DNA of 64,000 bases. Origin: Larsenimonas salina (GTDB lineage: Bacteria > Pseudomonadota > Gammaproteobacteria > Pseudomonadales > Halomonadaceae). Within the stretch, counting starts at the first letter, position 1. Every line of letters starts with the position of its first letter. Under the pieces are notes generated by a model that saw nothing but the letters and a program-made list of their open reading frames with translations, was not told the DNA's origin and made no database searches. The stretch lies in NCBI RefSeq assembly GCF_023736155.1, contig NZ_JAMLJJ010000003.1:124001-188000 (forward strand), given 5' to 3'. Shown in pieces: positions 54,091 to 64,000 of the stretch. Position numbers and translations under genes: made by a program.

Positions 54091-54111
54091 CCGGGCTCTT
54101 CCGGAGCCCGG
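54091..54111 (+). terminator. Hairpin after the small peptide gene
   Basis: CCGGGCTC stem, short loop, GAGCCCGG; no T-tract follows, so termination strength is uncertain. Confidence 0.55.
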
Positions 54112-54236
54112 TGGCTGCACTGAAGTACCCTCCCGCCCCTCGCCGCCTCTTGAGCCGGCACCTGTAATGACGTAACTCACGGCCTGCGCCAATTCGCGCG
54201 TTCAACATCGCCACCCCGGGCCCTTACGCCCCTGTT

Positions 54237-54288
54237 CTTGACGACGGCTCTTAACGGCGACTGTTGACGACGGTTCTTGACGACAGCA
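54237..54288 (+). repeat. 13-bp degenerate tandem repeat, four copies
   Basis: Unit CTTGACGACGGCT at 54237, 54250, 54263 and 54276 with 1-4 changes each, in the leader of the TraX gene. Confidence 0.85.
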
Positions 54289-54356
54289 TATCCAAACGCT
54301 CCCGTTTCCGGGCGCGGTTCGCCTCATGACCCGCCACGACCTTACCCGGAGCATGA

Positions 54357-55121
54357 ATGATCGCCCCTGCCTCGCACTGGACGGACTGGGCCAAGTGGCT
54401 CGCCCTGCTTACGATGACGCTCGATCACCTCGCGCGCTTCATCCTGGCCCCCTCAGGCCATGACGCCGCGCTCTGGCTGATGGAGACACTCGGTCGGCTC
54501 GCCTTTCCCCTGTTTGCCGGCATGATCGCCTGGCACGCCCTGTTCGATACCACACGTCCGCTGCGCTACATGGCGCGCCTTCTGTGTCTGGCGCTGCTCG
54601 CGCAGGTGCCGTTCATGCTCCTGATCGATACCGGCGGCATCGTGCGCCTCAACGTGTGCACAACGCTTACGCTCGGGCTGATGGTCGGCTGGGCCGGGAA
54701 GCAGCTCGTAACGCCAGACCTTAACCTGCGCGCTCGGACGCTCGCCGCAACGCTTGGGCTCATCGGCCTGACACTTGGCTATGCGCTCGACGCGCACATC
54801 GAATACGGCCTTGATGGGGTTCTGCTCATTCCCGCCCTCATGGGCGCGTACTCGTTTTTGGCCCAGGCCCGCCGGCTCGAAGGCCTTTTAATGGGCCTTG
54901 CTGCCGTGTGGCTTACGATGCGGCTCAATGAGGCGCCACTCAGCACGGCCTCGGCGATGCTCGCCACACTGGCGCTTCTGATCGTGGCCGCCCGCGCAGG
55001 GCACGGTGTACCGGTGCTTGCCCGCTGGGCCCGTCTGCCGCCCTGGCTGTGGCGAAGCTTCTACCCGGCGCACCTGTGGGTGCTTTTTGGCCTTGTGCTT
55101 TTACTCGAGGCGCTCACCTAG
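54357..55121 (+). CDS. TraX family membrane protein
   Basis: A 254-residue inner-membrane protein with about eight hydrophobic helices. WLALLTMTLDHLARFI near residue 14 and RLAFPLFAGMIAWH near 47 are the TraX signatures, and FYPAHLWVLFGLVLLLE lies at the end. TraX of the F plasmid acetylates pilin; chromosomal relatives are widespread without conjugation genes and probably acylate another substrate. No plasmid transfer genes are near. It lies 278 bp after the small peptide gene, with a tandem repeat in between. Confidence 0.88.
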   Translation: MIAPASHWTDWAKWLALLTMTLDHLARFILAPSGHDAALWLMETLGRLAFPLFAGMIAWHALFDTTRPLRYMARLLCLALLAQVPFMLLIDTGGIVRLNVCTTLTLGLMVGWAGKQLVTPDLNLRARTLAATLGLIGLTLGYALDAHIEYGLDGVLLIPALMGAYSFLAQARRLEGLLMGLAAVWLTMRLNEAPLSTASAMLATLALLIVAARAGHGVPVLARWARLPPWLWRSFYPAHLWVLFGLVLLLEALT

Positions 55122-55145
55122 ACGAGCGCTCCCTGCGGGCGCGGT

Positions 55146-56102
55146 TCAGAAAAACGCCGCCCCGCTCAGCCGGGCGTCATGCGCGGTCACACACTCGCCC
55201 AGAAAATCCGCCAGCACCCGTGTGCGCGGTGACTGGGCCAGATCTGACTGAATGACCAGGTAGATCGACTGATCGATGCCAAGCTCACGCATCACCCCCA
55301 CAAGCCCAGCGTCACGCGCCAGAAAATGGGGCACAACCACACACCCCAGATGCGCTCTGGCGGCGGTGATCTGTGTTGCGACCGAGGTCGTCATAAGCAC
55401 CGGCGCTTGCCCCCCAAGCGCCCGCTCCATCCACTGCGCCGCGGGCAGGTGCGCGTAGGCCGCCGACCATCCGATGCATCCGAGCACCCCGCTCGACAGC
55501 GCATCGGTCGTTGCACCGCGTAGATCGATCGAATGCCGGGCAACGTACTCGGCGCTGGCATAAAGCCCGTACCCAAGCGTTGCGAGCCGTCTGAAGCGCA
55601 CGTTGCCCCGCGCCGGTCGCACCATGCGAATGGCCAGATCCGCCTCGTGACGGTGCACACTCACCGACGACACGTCCGTGAGCAGCTCGACGCACAGGTT
55701 CGGGTAACGCGCATGAAAGGCAGGCAGGTGCGGCAGAATGCACTCATGCGCGATGTTCTCGGCCGTGGCCACGCGCACCACGCCTGACAGCGGCGCGTTG
55801 GTATCGCGAAACGCGTCAAACGACAGGGCGGCGTCTTCCATGGTCTCAGCCCGCGCCAGAAGCGCGTGCCCTTCGGCCGCGAGCGTATACCCACTCTGCT
55901 GACGCAAAAACAGCGCCACTCCAAGCGCTGCCTCAAGCCGGTCGAGCCGGCGCGTGAGTGTTGCTACCCCAAGTCCCATGGCGTTAGCCGCCGCACTTAG
56001 CGTGCCTTGCCGCGCGATCATTAAAAAGACGCGCACATCGTCCCAGACCAGCGCCGGCGGGCTCCCCATAGACGATGAACGTTTTCCGTTTTCGGAAAGC
56101 AT
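55146..56102 (-). CDS. LysR-family transcriptional regulator
   Basis: A 318-residue regulator. The N-terminal helix-turn-helix lies in [20 protein letters not shown] and [19 protein letters not shown] (residues about 22-60). The C-terminal half is the usual two-lobed effector domain, close to those of the AaeR/DsdC-like single-target group. It is divergent from the aldo/keto reductase at 56181, with 78 bp between, which is the standard LysR arrangement; that gene is the likely target. Confidence 0.93.
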   Translation of the reverse strand: MLSENGKRSSSMGSPPALVWDDVRVFLMIARQGTLSAAANAMGLGVATLTRRLDRLEAALGVALFLRQQSGYTLAAEGHALLARAETMEDAALSFDAFRDTNAPLSGVVRVATAENIAHECILPHLPAFHARYPNLCVELLTDVSSVSVHRHEADLAIRMVRPARGNVRFRRLATLGYGLYASAEYVARHSIDLRGATTDALSSGVLGCIGWSAAYAHLPAAQWMERALGGQAPVLMTTSVATQITAARAHLGCVVVPHFLARDAGLVGVMRELGIDQSIYLVIQSDLAQSPRTRVLADFLGECVTAHDARLSGAAFF

Positions 56103-56180
56103 GATTCGAGTTTTCTCCAGTTTTTTATATACCCGAGTATGTCACCTTACGCCGCGTACCGACCATCACGGAGACACGAC
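56103..56180. promoter_or_regulatory. Divergent LysR / aldo-keto reductase promoter region
   Basis: Short AT-rich spacer (TTTTTTATATACCCGAGTAT around 56123) between divergent genes. It should hold the LysR binding site; no clear T-N11-A dyad could be fixed by eye. Confidence 0.5.
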
Positions 56181-57164
<984 letters not shown>

Positions 57165-57310
57165 CGCGCGGGCTCGTCTGGGGCCAACAGCGCGTGTATC
57201 GACGCATCCTTTGGGGGCACCCCGGCGCAAGACCATTGAGTGGATCGTTCATTTGCGTCAGATTCAGAAAATCTGTAAATGCTTAAGCGCCACCGCCAAA
57301 AGGACATTCA

Positions 57311-58666
57311 ATGATCAAGACGTTGACTCAGGTCTGGGCACTGCTGCTCGGGATCGTACTCATCATGCTCGGCAACGGCATGCATTTCACGCTGATCGGC
57401 CTGCGCGGTGGCATTGAGGGTTTCTCCTCGACAGAGCTTGCGGTGGTGACCTCGGGTTATTTCGCGGGGTTTCTGTCCGGTGCCCGCTTCACGCCCCTGC
57501 TGATTCGACGAGTCGGTCACGTGCGGGTGTTTGCAGCACTTGGAAGCTTCGTATCGGCCGGATTGATCTCCTTTCCGCTGCTGGCTGACCCCTGGGCCTG
57601 GACGTTACTGCGCGTGCTGCTCGGCTTCTGCATGTCCGGCATCTATGTGGTGGCCGAAAGCTGGCTGAACGACGCCGCCACCAACGAGACCCGCGGCAAA
57701 ATCCTCTCGGCTTACATGATCGCCCAGACGCTCGGCATCATCGGCGCGCAGGGGCTTTTATCGCTTGGTGATGCTGCCACCTCGGCCCTGTTCATCGGCG
57801 CCTCGATTCTGGTGTCGATCTCGTTTGCGCCGATTCTTTTGTCCGTCTCACCCGTACCGGTTGCCAACGTCGCGCCCCCCATGTCACTCAAAATGCTTTT
57901 TGCCGGCTCTCCGCTCGGCACGCTCGGCATTTTCCTCCTGGGCAGCATCTACGCGACCCAGGCCGGCATGGGTGCGGTCTTCGGCACCCAGGTCGGCCTG
58001 AGCGCCGCGCAAATCGCGCTGTTTGTCGCCATGCTGTTTGCCGGCGCCCTGGTGCTTCAATACCCGATCGGCTGGATGTCCGACCGTATGGATCGCCGTA
58101 CGCTGATCTTTGGCGCGGCGTGCCTGGGGGCGCTTGCCTGCACCCTTGCCTGGTTCGTCGGCGGCGCGCTCTGGTTTTTGATGGGCGCGGCCTTTTTGGC
58201 AGGCGGCGTGACCACACCGCTGTACGCGCTCTTTCTGGCCTACACCAACGATTCGCTGGCCCCTGAAGACATGCCGGCGGCCTCCGGCGGGCTGGTGTTC
58301 ACCTTTGGACTCGGCGCCATTGCAGGGCCGCTGGTCACCGGCTGGGCGATGGAATCGTTCGGCCCGTTCGCGTTCTGGCCAGTGCTCGGCGTGACGTTTC
58401 TCGCCATCGCCGCCTACGCCCTGTACGCGATGCTGTTCGTTCGCGCATCCGAGGCAGCGCATCACCATCCGGGCGAGGGCGAAAGCTACATCGGCGTGGT
58501 GCCAACCGCCTCGCCGGTTGCGGTCGAAGCGGCCGGCGCCTGGGCCGCCGAGCACGCTGAAGCGGCCCACGCCGACGACGCGCCAATGGACACCGAGACG
58601 CCGGACGCCACCCCCTCCGCGTCCTCTGGGGTGAGCACGCATGGGCACGGGTCCGGCATGACTTAA
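57311..58666 (+). CDS. YcaD-like MFS transporter with charged, His-containing tail
   Basis: A 451-residue 12-TM transporter. TM1 contains LLGIVLIMLGNGMHFTLIGL, GARFTPLLIRRVGHVRVFA is the motif-A loop, and GWMSDRMDRRTLIFGAA is the second-half loop. The family is that of YcaD and related MFS exporters. The cytosolic tail after TM12 is about 70 residues, with HHHPGEGE and many Asp/Glu/Ala/His, ending HGHGSGMT. This is longer than usual and could bind metal. AGGAC precedes the ATG at 57311. Confidence 0.87.
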   Translation: MIKTLTQVWALLLGIVLIMLGNGMHFTLIGLRGGIEGFSSTELAVVTSGYFAGFLSGARFTPLLIRRVGHVRVFAALGSFVSAGLISFPLLADPWAWTLLRVLLGFCMSGIYVVAESWLNDAATNETRGKILSAYMIAQTLGIIGAQGLLSLGDAATSALFIGASILVSISFAPILLSVSPVPVANVAPPMSLKMLFAGSPLGTLGIFLLGSIYATQAGMGAVFGTQVGLSAAQIALFVAMLFAGALVLQYPIGWMSDRMDRRTLIFGAACLGALACTLAWFVGGALWFLMGAAFLAGGVTTPLYALFLAYTNDSLAPEDMPAASGGLVFTFGLGAIAGPLVTGWAMESFGPFAFWPVLGVTFLAIAAYALYAMLFVRASEAAHHHPGEGESYIGVVPTASPVAVEAAGAWAAEHAEAAHADDAPMDTETPDATPSASSGVSTHGHGSGMT

Positions 58667-58755
58667 ACCCGACGTGACTTAAGCCCCAGCCAATGTGGAC
58701 GCCGCCCCATGATCTATGGTGGATGCATACCCTCGCTCAATCGTCAGGAGCCCTT

Positions 58756-59403
58756 ATGAACGCACAGAAAATTCTTTCGCAGTTGATGAAACAGGCCACC
58801 AAGCACACGGCCTCCTCAAGCGCCGTCAAGAAGAGCGGGTTTGATGTCTCGTCACTGGTGGGAAGCGGTGCGCTTGGCATGCTGGTCGGCAGCAAGCGCG
58901 GGCGCAGCATGGCGGGCAAGGGCCTCAAGTACGGCGCGCTTGCGGGGCTTGGGGCACTGGCCTGGAAGGCGTGGCAGGCACACCAGAGCTCAGGCGATAC
59001 AGCCAGTACCGAACGCGAAGGACAACCGCTCGAGCAACTTTCTGAGACCGAGCAGGAGCGCCGGAGTCGGGTGATCCTGAAAGCGATGATCGCGGCGGCC
59101 CGCGCCGATGGTCATATCGACGCCGAGGAGCGCGCCGCCCTGACCGAGCAGATCGATGCCCTCGGCGCCGACGATGAGCTGCACGCCTGGGTTGAACAGC
59201 AGATGTCGGCCCCCCTCGATGCCGATGCGCTGGCGCAGGATGTCGACTCCCCCCAGGCCGCCCGCGAGGTCTATCTGGCAAGCGTTGCCATCGTCGATGA
59301 ACAAAATGCCATGGAGCGGGCCTGGCTCGATCAGCTACGCACAGCGCTGTCGCTCGATGAGGCGGTATGCCAGACGCTCGAACGCGAGGCGCGTGCCGAC
59401 TGA
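58756..59403 (+). CDS. DUF533 / TerB-like protein (YebE-like)
   Basis: A 215-residue protein from the ATG at 58756 behind CAGGAG. A Ser/Lys-rich N-terminus is followed by a Gly-rich hydrophobic segment (GSGALGMLVG...YGALAGLGALAWKA). The C-terminal half (about 100-215) is a helical TerB-like domain, with AMIAAARADGHIDAEERAAL and NAMERAWLDQLRTALSLD. E. coli YebE of this family is an inner-membrane protein under envelope-stress control. The molecular function is unknown. Confidence 0.9.
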   Translation: MNAQKILSQLMKQATKHTASSSAVKKSGFDVSSLVGSGALGMLVGSKRGRSMAGKGLKYGALAGLGALAWKAWQAHQSSGDTASTEREGQPLEQLSETEQERRSRVILKAMIAAARADGHIDAEERAALTEQIDALGADDELHAWVEQQMSAPLDADALAQDVDSPQAAREVYLASVAIVDEQNAMERAWLDQLRTALSLDEAVCQTLEREARAD

Positions 59404-59428
59404 TCGCCCCACCCGACCGAACACTTCG

Positions 59429-59449
59429 ACGCCGCCGCTTGGGCGGCGT
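59429..59449 (+). terminator. Weak terminator after the DUF533 gene
   Basis: ACGCCGCC stem, five-base loop, GGCGGCGT, then a T/G mixed run. Confidence 0.55.
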
Positions 59450-59639
59450 TGTTGTCCAAGATCACGCCAAATGAACCCTTCAATACTTCGAGCGTTATCG
59501 ACTCATATGGCCGCATTTTCCCGGTAAATTATACGCCAACGATATAAAAAAGACGGATTTACAAGTGAAACAATGTCGCAAATAATAACCTGTCCAAAAA
59601 CAGGCCTTTTTCAATACCACTATTTAGGAAGCGGGTTTC

Positions 59640-60770
59640 ATGGTTCGTCGAATTGTCACGGCACTGCTGGTGTGGGTAAGCGCAACAAGCGCGTTTGCCG
59701 GTGAAAAAGTCGTTATTCACGATGTCGCAGGTCGTGACGTTACCGTCAATGCCCCTGTCGAGCGTCTGATTCTGGGCGAAGGTCGCATGACCTACGCCCT
59801 TGCGATGCTTGACCAGGACAACCCGTTCAAGCGTGTGGTGGGCTGGCGCGACGACCTTGAAAAGGCCGACCCGGGCTCCTGGGCGCTCTACAAGAAACGC
59901 TACCCCGACATCACCAAGATCCCGACCTTCGGCGGCTTCAAGGAAGGCACCTTCGACATCGAGCAGGCCGTCACTCTCGACCCCGACGTGGTCGTGATGA
60001 ACATCGAGGCCCAACAGGCCACCGAGGACTCGGGCCTTGACAAGAAACTTGCCGCGGTCGGCATTCCGGTCGTCTACGTCGACTTTCGCGCTCATCCGAT
60101 GGTCAACACCGAACCCAGCATGAAGATTTTGGGCGAGCTTACCGGCGAGCAGAAAAACGCCCAGGCGTTTCTCGACTTCCGCCAGAAGCACCTGGACACC
60201 GTGACGCAGCGCATCGAGGACGCCTCGCCCAAGCGCCCTGACGTCTTCATCGAGCGCGCGGCCGGCTACACCGAAGAGTGCTGCATGTCCTTCGGCAACG
60301 CCAACTTCGGTGAAATGGTCGAGCTTGCCGGCGGCCACAACATCGCAGGGGACATCATTCCGGGCACCTTCGGCACGCTGAACCCCGAACAGATCATCGC
60401 CTCCAACCCGTCGCAGTACATCGCGACCGGCGGTGAGTGGAGCGGTTACATGCCGGGCGGCCAGTGGATCCCCATGGGCCCCAACAGCGACCAGACCGAA
60501 GCGCTGAGCCGTCTTGAAAGCCTGCTGAAGCGCCCGGCGCTTGCCCAGGCCGACGCCGTGACGGAAGGCCATACGCACGCCATCTGGCACCAGTTCTACA
60601 ACAGCCCCTATCAGTTCGCGGCCATCGAGCAGATCGCCAAGTGGATTCATCCGGAACTGTTCAAGGACATCGACCCCAGTGCCACCATGCGTGAGCTGCA
60701 CGAGCGCTTCCTGCCGATCGACTACGCGCCGGGCTACTTCCTGTCCACCACGGACAACGAAACCCAATGA
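59640..60770 (+). CDS. Periplasmic iron-chelate-binding protein
   Basis: A 376-residue ABC binding protein. The signal peptide is MVRRIVTALLVWVSATSAFA. The mature part has the FecB/BtuF layout: ILGEGRMTYALAML near residue 45, DPDVVVMNIEAQQ, and a C-terminal lobe with YTEECCMSFGNANFGEMVEL and LAGGHNIAGDIIPG. At 376 residues it is longer than typical FhuD-like proteins (about 300), and the Cys-Cys in the second lobe is unusual. Substrate: a ferric siderophore or haem-like chelate, not identifiable. It overlaps the permease by ATGA. No clear Fur box was found in 59500-59639. Confidence 0.86.
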   Translation: MVRRIVTALLVWVSATSAFAGEKVVIHDVAGRDVTVNAPVERLILGEGRMTYALAMLDQDNPFKRVVGWRDDLEKADPGSWALYKKRYPDITKIPTFGGFKEGTFDIEQAVTLDPDVVVMNIEAQQATEDSGLDKKLAAVGIPVVYVDFRAHPMVNTEPSMKILGELTGEQKNAQAFLDFRQKHLDTVTQRIEDASPKRPDVFIERAAGYTEECCMSFGNANFGEMVELAGGHNIAGDIIPGTFGTLNPEQIIASNPSQYIATGGEWSGYMPGGQWIPMGPNSDQTEALSRLESLLKRPALAQADAVTEGHTHAIWHQFYNSPYQFAAIEQIAKWIHPELFKDIDPSATMRELHERFLPIDYAPGYFLSTTDNETQ

Positions 60771-61849
60771 GTGCTGAAGGGGTCGCTGTGAAGGACGTCT
60801 CCCCCATCGCGTCAGCCAGCCAGGATTACCGCGCAAGCGTCGGCCGGCGCGTGCTGATTCTGGTCGGGCTTGCCGTGGCCGTTCTGATTTCGTTCGCCGT
60901 CGACCTGGCCACCGGGCCCTATAACTACCCGGTGACCGATGTCATTGCCACGCTGTTCTCCCCGGAGAACGCAGACACCAAGATGCGTGTGATCCTTTGG
61001 GAGATTCGCATGCCGGTGGCACTGATGGCCTTGACCGTCGGGGCGTCGCTGTCGGTTGCGGGCGCCCAGATGCAAACGATTCTGGCCAACCCGCTGGCAA
61101 GCCCCTTCACCCTCGGCATTTCGGCGGCGGCCGGCTTTGGCGCTGCGCTTGCGCTGGTGTTCGGCGTGGCGCTGGTGCCGTTCGTGTCCGCGTTTGTGAT
61201 TCCGCTCAATGCGTTCGTGATGGCGATGCTTGCCGCCGGCGTGATCTATTTCTTCAGCCGCATGCGCGGCGTGACGGTCGAAACCATCGTGCTGCTCGGC
61301 ATCGCGCTGGTGTTCACCTTCAACGCCCTTCAGGCGCTGCTCCAGTATCTGGCAAGCGAGCAGGCGCTGTCGGCGGTGGTGTTCTGGACCATGGGGAGCC
61401 TGGTCAAGGCGACCTGGACCAAGGTGGCGGTCACGGCGGCCGTGCTGGCCGCGACCGTGCCCCTGTTCATTCGACAGGCCTGGTCGCTGACCGCCCTGCG
61501 CCTGGGTGACGCCAAGGCCGAAAGCCTTGGCGTCAACGTGAAACGCCTGCGCCTGACCACTCTGATTCTGGTCAGTCTGCTTGCCGCCATTCCGGTGTCG
61601 TTCGTCGGCAGCATCGGGTTTATCGGGCTCGTCGGACCTCATATTGCCCGCATGCTGGTCGGGGAAGATCAACGCTTTTTCATGCCGGCATCGATTCTGT
61701 GCGGGGCGCTGTTGCTCTCGGCCACTTCGGTGCTCAGCAAGCTCCTGATCCCCGGCGCCATCCTGCCGATCGGGGTCGCGACCGCGCTGGTCGGCGTACC
61801 GTTTTTCTTCTCACTGATCTTTTCAAGCCGGAGACGTAACTCATGGTAA
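60767..61849 (+). CDS. FecCD-family permease
   Basis: A 360-residue permease with about ten hydrophobic helices. VGASLSVAGAQMQTILANPL near residue 95 and FVGSIGFIGLVGPHIARML near 285 are the FecCD signatures. Only one permease gene is present, so it probably works as a homodimer, unlike the cbrBC pair. The N-terminus is hydrophilic and longer than usual (about 25 residues). It overlaps the ATPase gene by 7 bp. Confidence 0.93.
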   Translation: MSAEGVAVKDVSPIASASQDYRASVGRRVLILVGLAVAVLISFAVDLATGPYNYPVTDVIATLFSPENADTKMRVILWEIRMPVALMALTVGASLSVAGAQMQTILANPLASPFTLGISAAAGFGAALALVFGVALVPFVSAFVIPLNAFVMAMLAAGVIYFFSRMRGVTVETIVLLGIALVFTFNALQALLQYLASEQALSAVVFWTMGSLVKATWTKVAVTAAVLAATVPLFIRQAWSLTALRLGDAKAESLGVNVKRLRLTTLILVSLLAAIPVSFVGSIGFIGLVGPHIARMLVGEDQRFFMPASILCGALLLSATSVLSKLLIPGAILPIGVATALVGVPFFFSLIFSSRRRNSW

Positions 61850-62598
61850 GCCTCACGCTCGAGGGGGTGGGTACGCGCTACGGCCGCAAACAGGTACTGG
61901 CCGACGTCACCACGCCGACCATTACCGCCGGCACCATGACCGCCGTAATCGGCCCCAACGCCGCCGGCAAGTCGAGCCTGTTTCGCCGAATCGCCGGCAT
62001 GGCCTCAGGCCCGGGTGAGGTGCACATCGAGGGCGTACCGAGCGGCGAACAGGCACTGGCCTACCTGCCGCAGGACACCAACGCCACCGCCGTGCTGACC
62101 GTGTTCGAATCGGTGGTGCTCGCCGCAAAGCAGGGGCGCTCGCTCAAGGTCTCGGAAGAGGAACTCAGAGACATCGATTCGCTTTTGGCCGCGCTTCGCA
62201 TTACCGAGCTGGCCTCGCGCTATCTAAGTGAACTCAGTGGCGGCCAGCGTCAGCTCGTGGGCATTGCCCAGAGCCTGATTCGTCGCCCGCACATTCTATT
62301 GATGGATGAGCCGACCTCGGCGCTCGACCTGCATCGTCAGATGGAAGTGCTGGGGCTGGTGCGCTCGCTGGCCGACGAGCGTCAGATGATCGTGATGATC
62401 GCACTGCACGATCTCAACCACGCGCTCGGTTACTGCGACCACGCCTTGGTGATCGCCAACGGGCGCATGCACCGCTTCGGCAGCTGCAACGACACCATCG
62501 ATCAGCACCTGCTCCGAGAGGTTTATCGGGTCGATGGCCACGTCGAGCTCAACTCGCTCAACCGGCCTCAGGTCGTTCTGAACGCCCCGATCTACTAA
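61843..62598 (+). CDS. Iron-chelate ABC transporter ATPase
   Basis: A 251-residue ATPase. Walker A is GPNAAGKSS from about residue 37, the Q-loop is LPQDTNA, the signature is LSGGQRQLVG, Walker B is ILLMDEPTSALD and the H-loop is ALHDLNH. It belongs to the FepC/FecE group and completes a three-gene importer. There is no TonB receptor next to it. The final codons run into a 16-bp tandem repeat that covers the stop. Confidence 0.94.
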   Translation: MVSLTLEGVGTRYGRKQVLADVTTPTITAGTMTAVIGPNAAGKSSLFRRIAGMASGPGEVHIEGVPSGEQALAYLPQDTNATAVLTVFESVVLAAKQGRSLKVSEEELRDIDSLLAALRITELASRYLSELSGGQRQLVGIAQSLIRRPHILLMDEPTSALDLHRQMEVLGLVRSLADERQMIVMIALHDLNHALGYCDHALVIANGRMHRFGSCNDTIDQHLLREVYRVDGHVELNSLNRPQVVLNAPIY

Positions 62599-62651
62599 TG
62601 ACACGACCTACTAGCGCCCCGACCTACTAACGACACGACCTACCAGGACAC
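62588..62651 (+). repeat. 16-bp tandem repeat, four copies, across the stop of the ATPase gene
   Basis: Unit CGACCTACTAACGACA with variants at 62588, 62604, 62620 and 62636. The first copy contains the TAA stop. Confidence 0.92.
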
Positions 62652-62706
62652 GCACCACCCCCTCATGGCCGAGCAATCTCCCGCTCGGCCTTGCAAGCCC
62701 CGCGCC

Positions 62707-64000
62707 CTACTCCACCATCCGTGAGACGGCGTTGTTGACCGCGTTGAGCGCCGGGCTCAGCCCCGGCACGTTCATATCGCGCTGCATCAGAGACTCCTCG
62801 AGCCCGTAGCTTGCCGCCACGGCCTGCGCCGACAGCCACCGAAATGGCTCTATCTCCCAGCGCTTCAAAATGTCTTCGTGGCGAGCATTGGCGTGTACCC
62901 ACGGCATGGCGGTGCGTTTGCTGCCCTGCTCGGTGATCAGCTCGGCAAGTGTCTGACCCATGATGTGCGCCATCGCCGCGCCTTCACCGGCGTAACCGCC
63001 GGCGGTGGCAATGCCGGTTGCGGCGTCTCGAATCACGTGCGGGCGAAAATGACGCGAAAGCCCGAGCGTACCGCCCCAGCCGTGGGTCACGCGCACATCG
63101 CCAAGCCCCGGAAACAGCGCCTTCAAAAGCCCCTGTCGCATTCTCATGTGGCGGTCGGTAATCTCGAACGACTGACGGGGCGGCCCGCCGAAGTGGTAAT
63201 AGCCCTGGGCGCCGAAGATGAGCCGATTGTCACGGCTTCGCTGGCCGTAGGTCACCAGTCGACTGGCATCGCCGAAGGCGTGGCGCGCGTTGAGGCCGAT
63301 CTCCCCCCACTGCGCCTCATCGAGCGGCTCGGTGGCGATCAGCATGCTCTCGATCGGCAGAATGCGACGCTTGAGGCCAAGGTGGCGGGTATAGCCCTCG
63401 GTAGCGGCGATGATGTGGCGCGCGCGGACGCGGCCCATGGCCGTTCGAACGATGCCGGGCTCGATCGCCTCCACCGGGCTTTGCTCGACGATCTCGATCC
63501 CGCGCTCGGCAAGCCGTGCGGCCAGCCCCTGCAGCAGCTTCATCGGATGAAAGGTCGCCACCTGACGTTGGAGAATGCCGCCGCGCTGGTCGCGAAAGCG
63601 AGCGATGCGGTCCATTGCCTCGGGCGAGAGCCACTTGCAGTCCGCCTCACGAAAGCCGATGTGATGAAGGTGCTCGAGGTACTCCCGCTGCACCCGCTCC
63701 TGCGCCTTGTAACGCGCCGCCACGTATACCGCCCCGCCCTTGTGGTAGTCGGCGTCGATCCCCTCGCGGGCCAGCACCGAGCCGATGTCATCGACGTTGT
63801 GGCACAGCAGATCGCACACCCCTCGGCGCTGATGCTCGGGCCAATGATCGATGTAGCGGTCGAGCCCCGCCATGCTGCCTAAAAGCCACCCGCCGTTGCG
63901 CCCGGACGCGCCGAACCCGAGCCGCTCGGCCTCGAGCACCACGATCTTGAGCGACGGCGCGAGCTGGTTGAGGTAGTACGCCGACCAGAGCCCGGTGAAG
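62707..64000 (-). CDS. FAD-dependent oxidoreductase, PuuB-like, 5' end outside the window
   Basis: A DAO-family flavoenzyme, about 431 residues visible. The frame stays open to the window edge (FTGLWSAYYLNQLAPSL), so the dinucleotide-binding glycines and start lie beyond 64000. VVLEAERLGFGASGRNGGW is typical of gamma-glutamylputrescine oxidase and related amine oxidases. GWGGTLGLSRHFRPHV and GGYAGEGAAMAH near the C-terminus close the FAD site. A polyamine or amino-acid oxidase role is inferred; partner genes would lie outside the window. Confidence 0.9.
   Translation of the reverse strand, partial: FTGLWSAYYLNQLAPSLKIVVLEAERLGFGASGRNGGWLLGSMAGLDRYIDHWPEHQRRGVCDLLCHNVDDIGSVLAREGIDADYHKGGAVYVAARYKAQERVQREYLEHLHHIGFREADCKWLSPEAMDRIARFRDQRGGILQRQVATFHPMKLLQGLAARLAERGIEIVEQSPVEAIEPGIVRTAMGRVRARHIIAATEGYTRHLGLKRRILPIESMLIATEPLDEAQWGEIGLNARHAFGDASRLVTYGQRSRDNRLIFGAQGYYHFGGPPRQSFEITDRHMRMRQGLLKALFPGLGDVRVTHGWGGTLGLSRHFRPHVIRDAATGIATAGGYAGEGAAMAHIMGQTLAELITEQGSKRTAMPWVHANARHEDILKRWEIEPFRWLSAQAVAASYGLEESLMQRDMNVPGLSPALNAVNNAVSRMVE

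Noticed and set aside
54357-55121. TraX as a sign of a conjugative element
   Set aside because: Chromosomal TraX relatives are common, and no tra, relaxase or integrase gene is nearby.
59500-59639. Fur box before the second iron importer
   Set aside because: The region is AT-rich but no segment approaches the 7-1-7 consensus by eye.

Overview
The window is GC-rich, tightly packed bacterial chromosome with no rRNA, tRNA, IS element, prophage or CRISPR array that I can see. Family content points to an aerobic, salt-adapted gammaproteobacterium, most likely Halomonadaceae (Halomonas, Kushneria, Chromohalobacter or Salinicola type). The evidence is a BCCT compatible-solute transporter, PoxB, CsbD, a YqjDE-like membrane-stress set, a PuuB-like oxidase and many MFS exporters. 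The genus is an inference.

Layout. 1-7151: end of a BCCT transporter, a DEDDh exonuclease coupled to a cNMP/CBS/DUF294 protein, CsbD, a tiny DUF2256 gene behind poxB, and an unknown membrane protein. 7200-23772: a complete siderophore locus behind a good Fur box, with a TonB receptor, three NIS synthetases, a PLP decarboxylase, an MFS exporter, an HpcH/HpaI aldolase-family protein, a binding protein, two FecCD permeases, an ATPase, an FhuF-like reductase and an RraA-like protein. The order is that of the achromobactin acs-cbr operon, except that the diaminobutyrate aminotransferase acsF is absent. In a halophile the ectoine pathway could supply that amine. 23785-29580: a 22-bp tandem repeat, GST, macro-domain protein, Bcr/CflA exporter, SDR, GNAT and a Cys-rich MTHFR-family protein. 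29927-31979: mesX-mesD, the folate- and B12-independent methionine synthase pair. 32117-35218: katG, flanked by the real 3' end of mesD and by a decayed second copy of that 3' end.

35219-48376: Tat-exported lactonase, MFS, SDR, pyrC, type-B carboxylesterase, sulfite-oxidase-like Mo enzyme, succinate-semialdehyde dehydrogenase, an ArsR-MFS pair with two matching palindromic operators, GST, threo-3-hydroxyaspartate ammonia-lyase-like enzyme and a Nudix hydrolase. 48689-59403: a secreted collagen-like protein with a 9-bp tandem repeat, a Pit phosphate transporter, a three-gene membrane-stress set, cupin, a 52-residue exported peptide, TraX, a divergent LysR/aldo-keto reductase pair, an MFS protein with an acidic/His tail, and DUF533. 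59640-62598: a second iron-siderophore ABC importer. 62707-64000: a PuuB-like FAD oxidase cut by the window end.

How the genes work together. The 7-24 kb block covers synthesis, export, outer- and inner-membrane uptake, and probably reductive iron release for one carboxylate siderophore. The 59.6-62.6 kb importer adds uptake of another chelate. mesX-mesD makes methionine without methyl-folate or cobalamin. The rest are mostly single-gene stress, detoxification and export units. Short intergenic tandem repeats with periods of 12 to 22 bp recur across the window and look like a genome habit.
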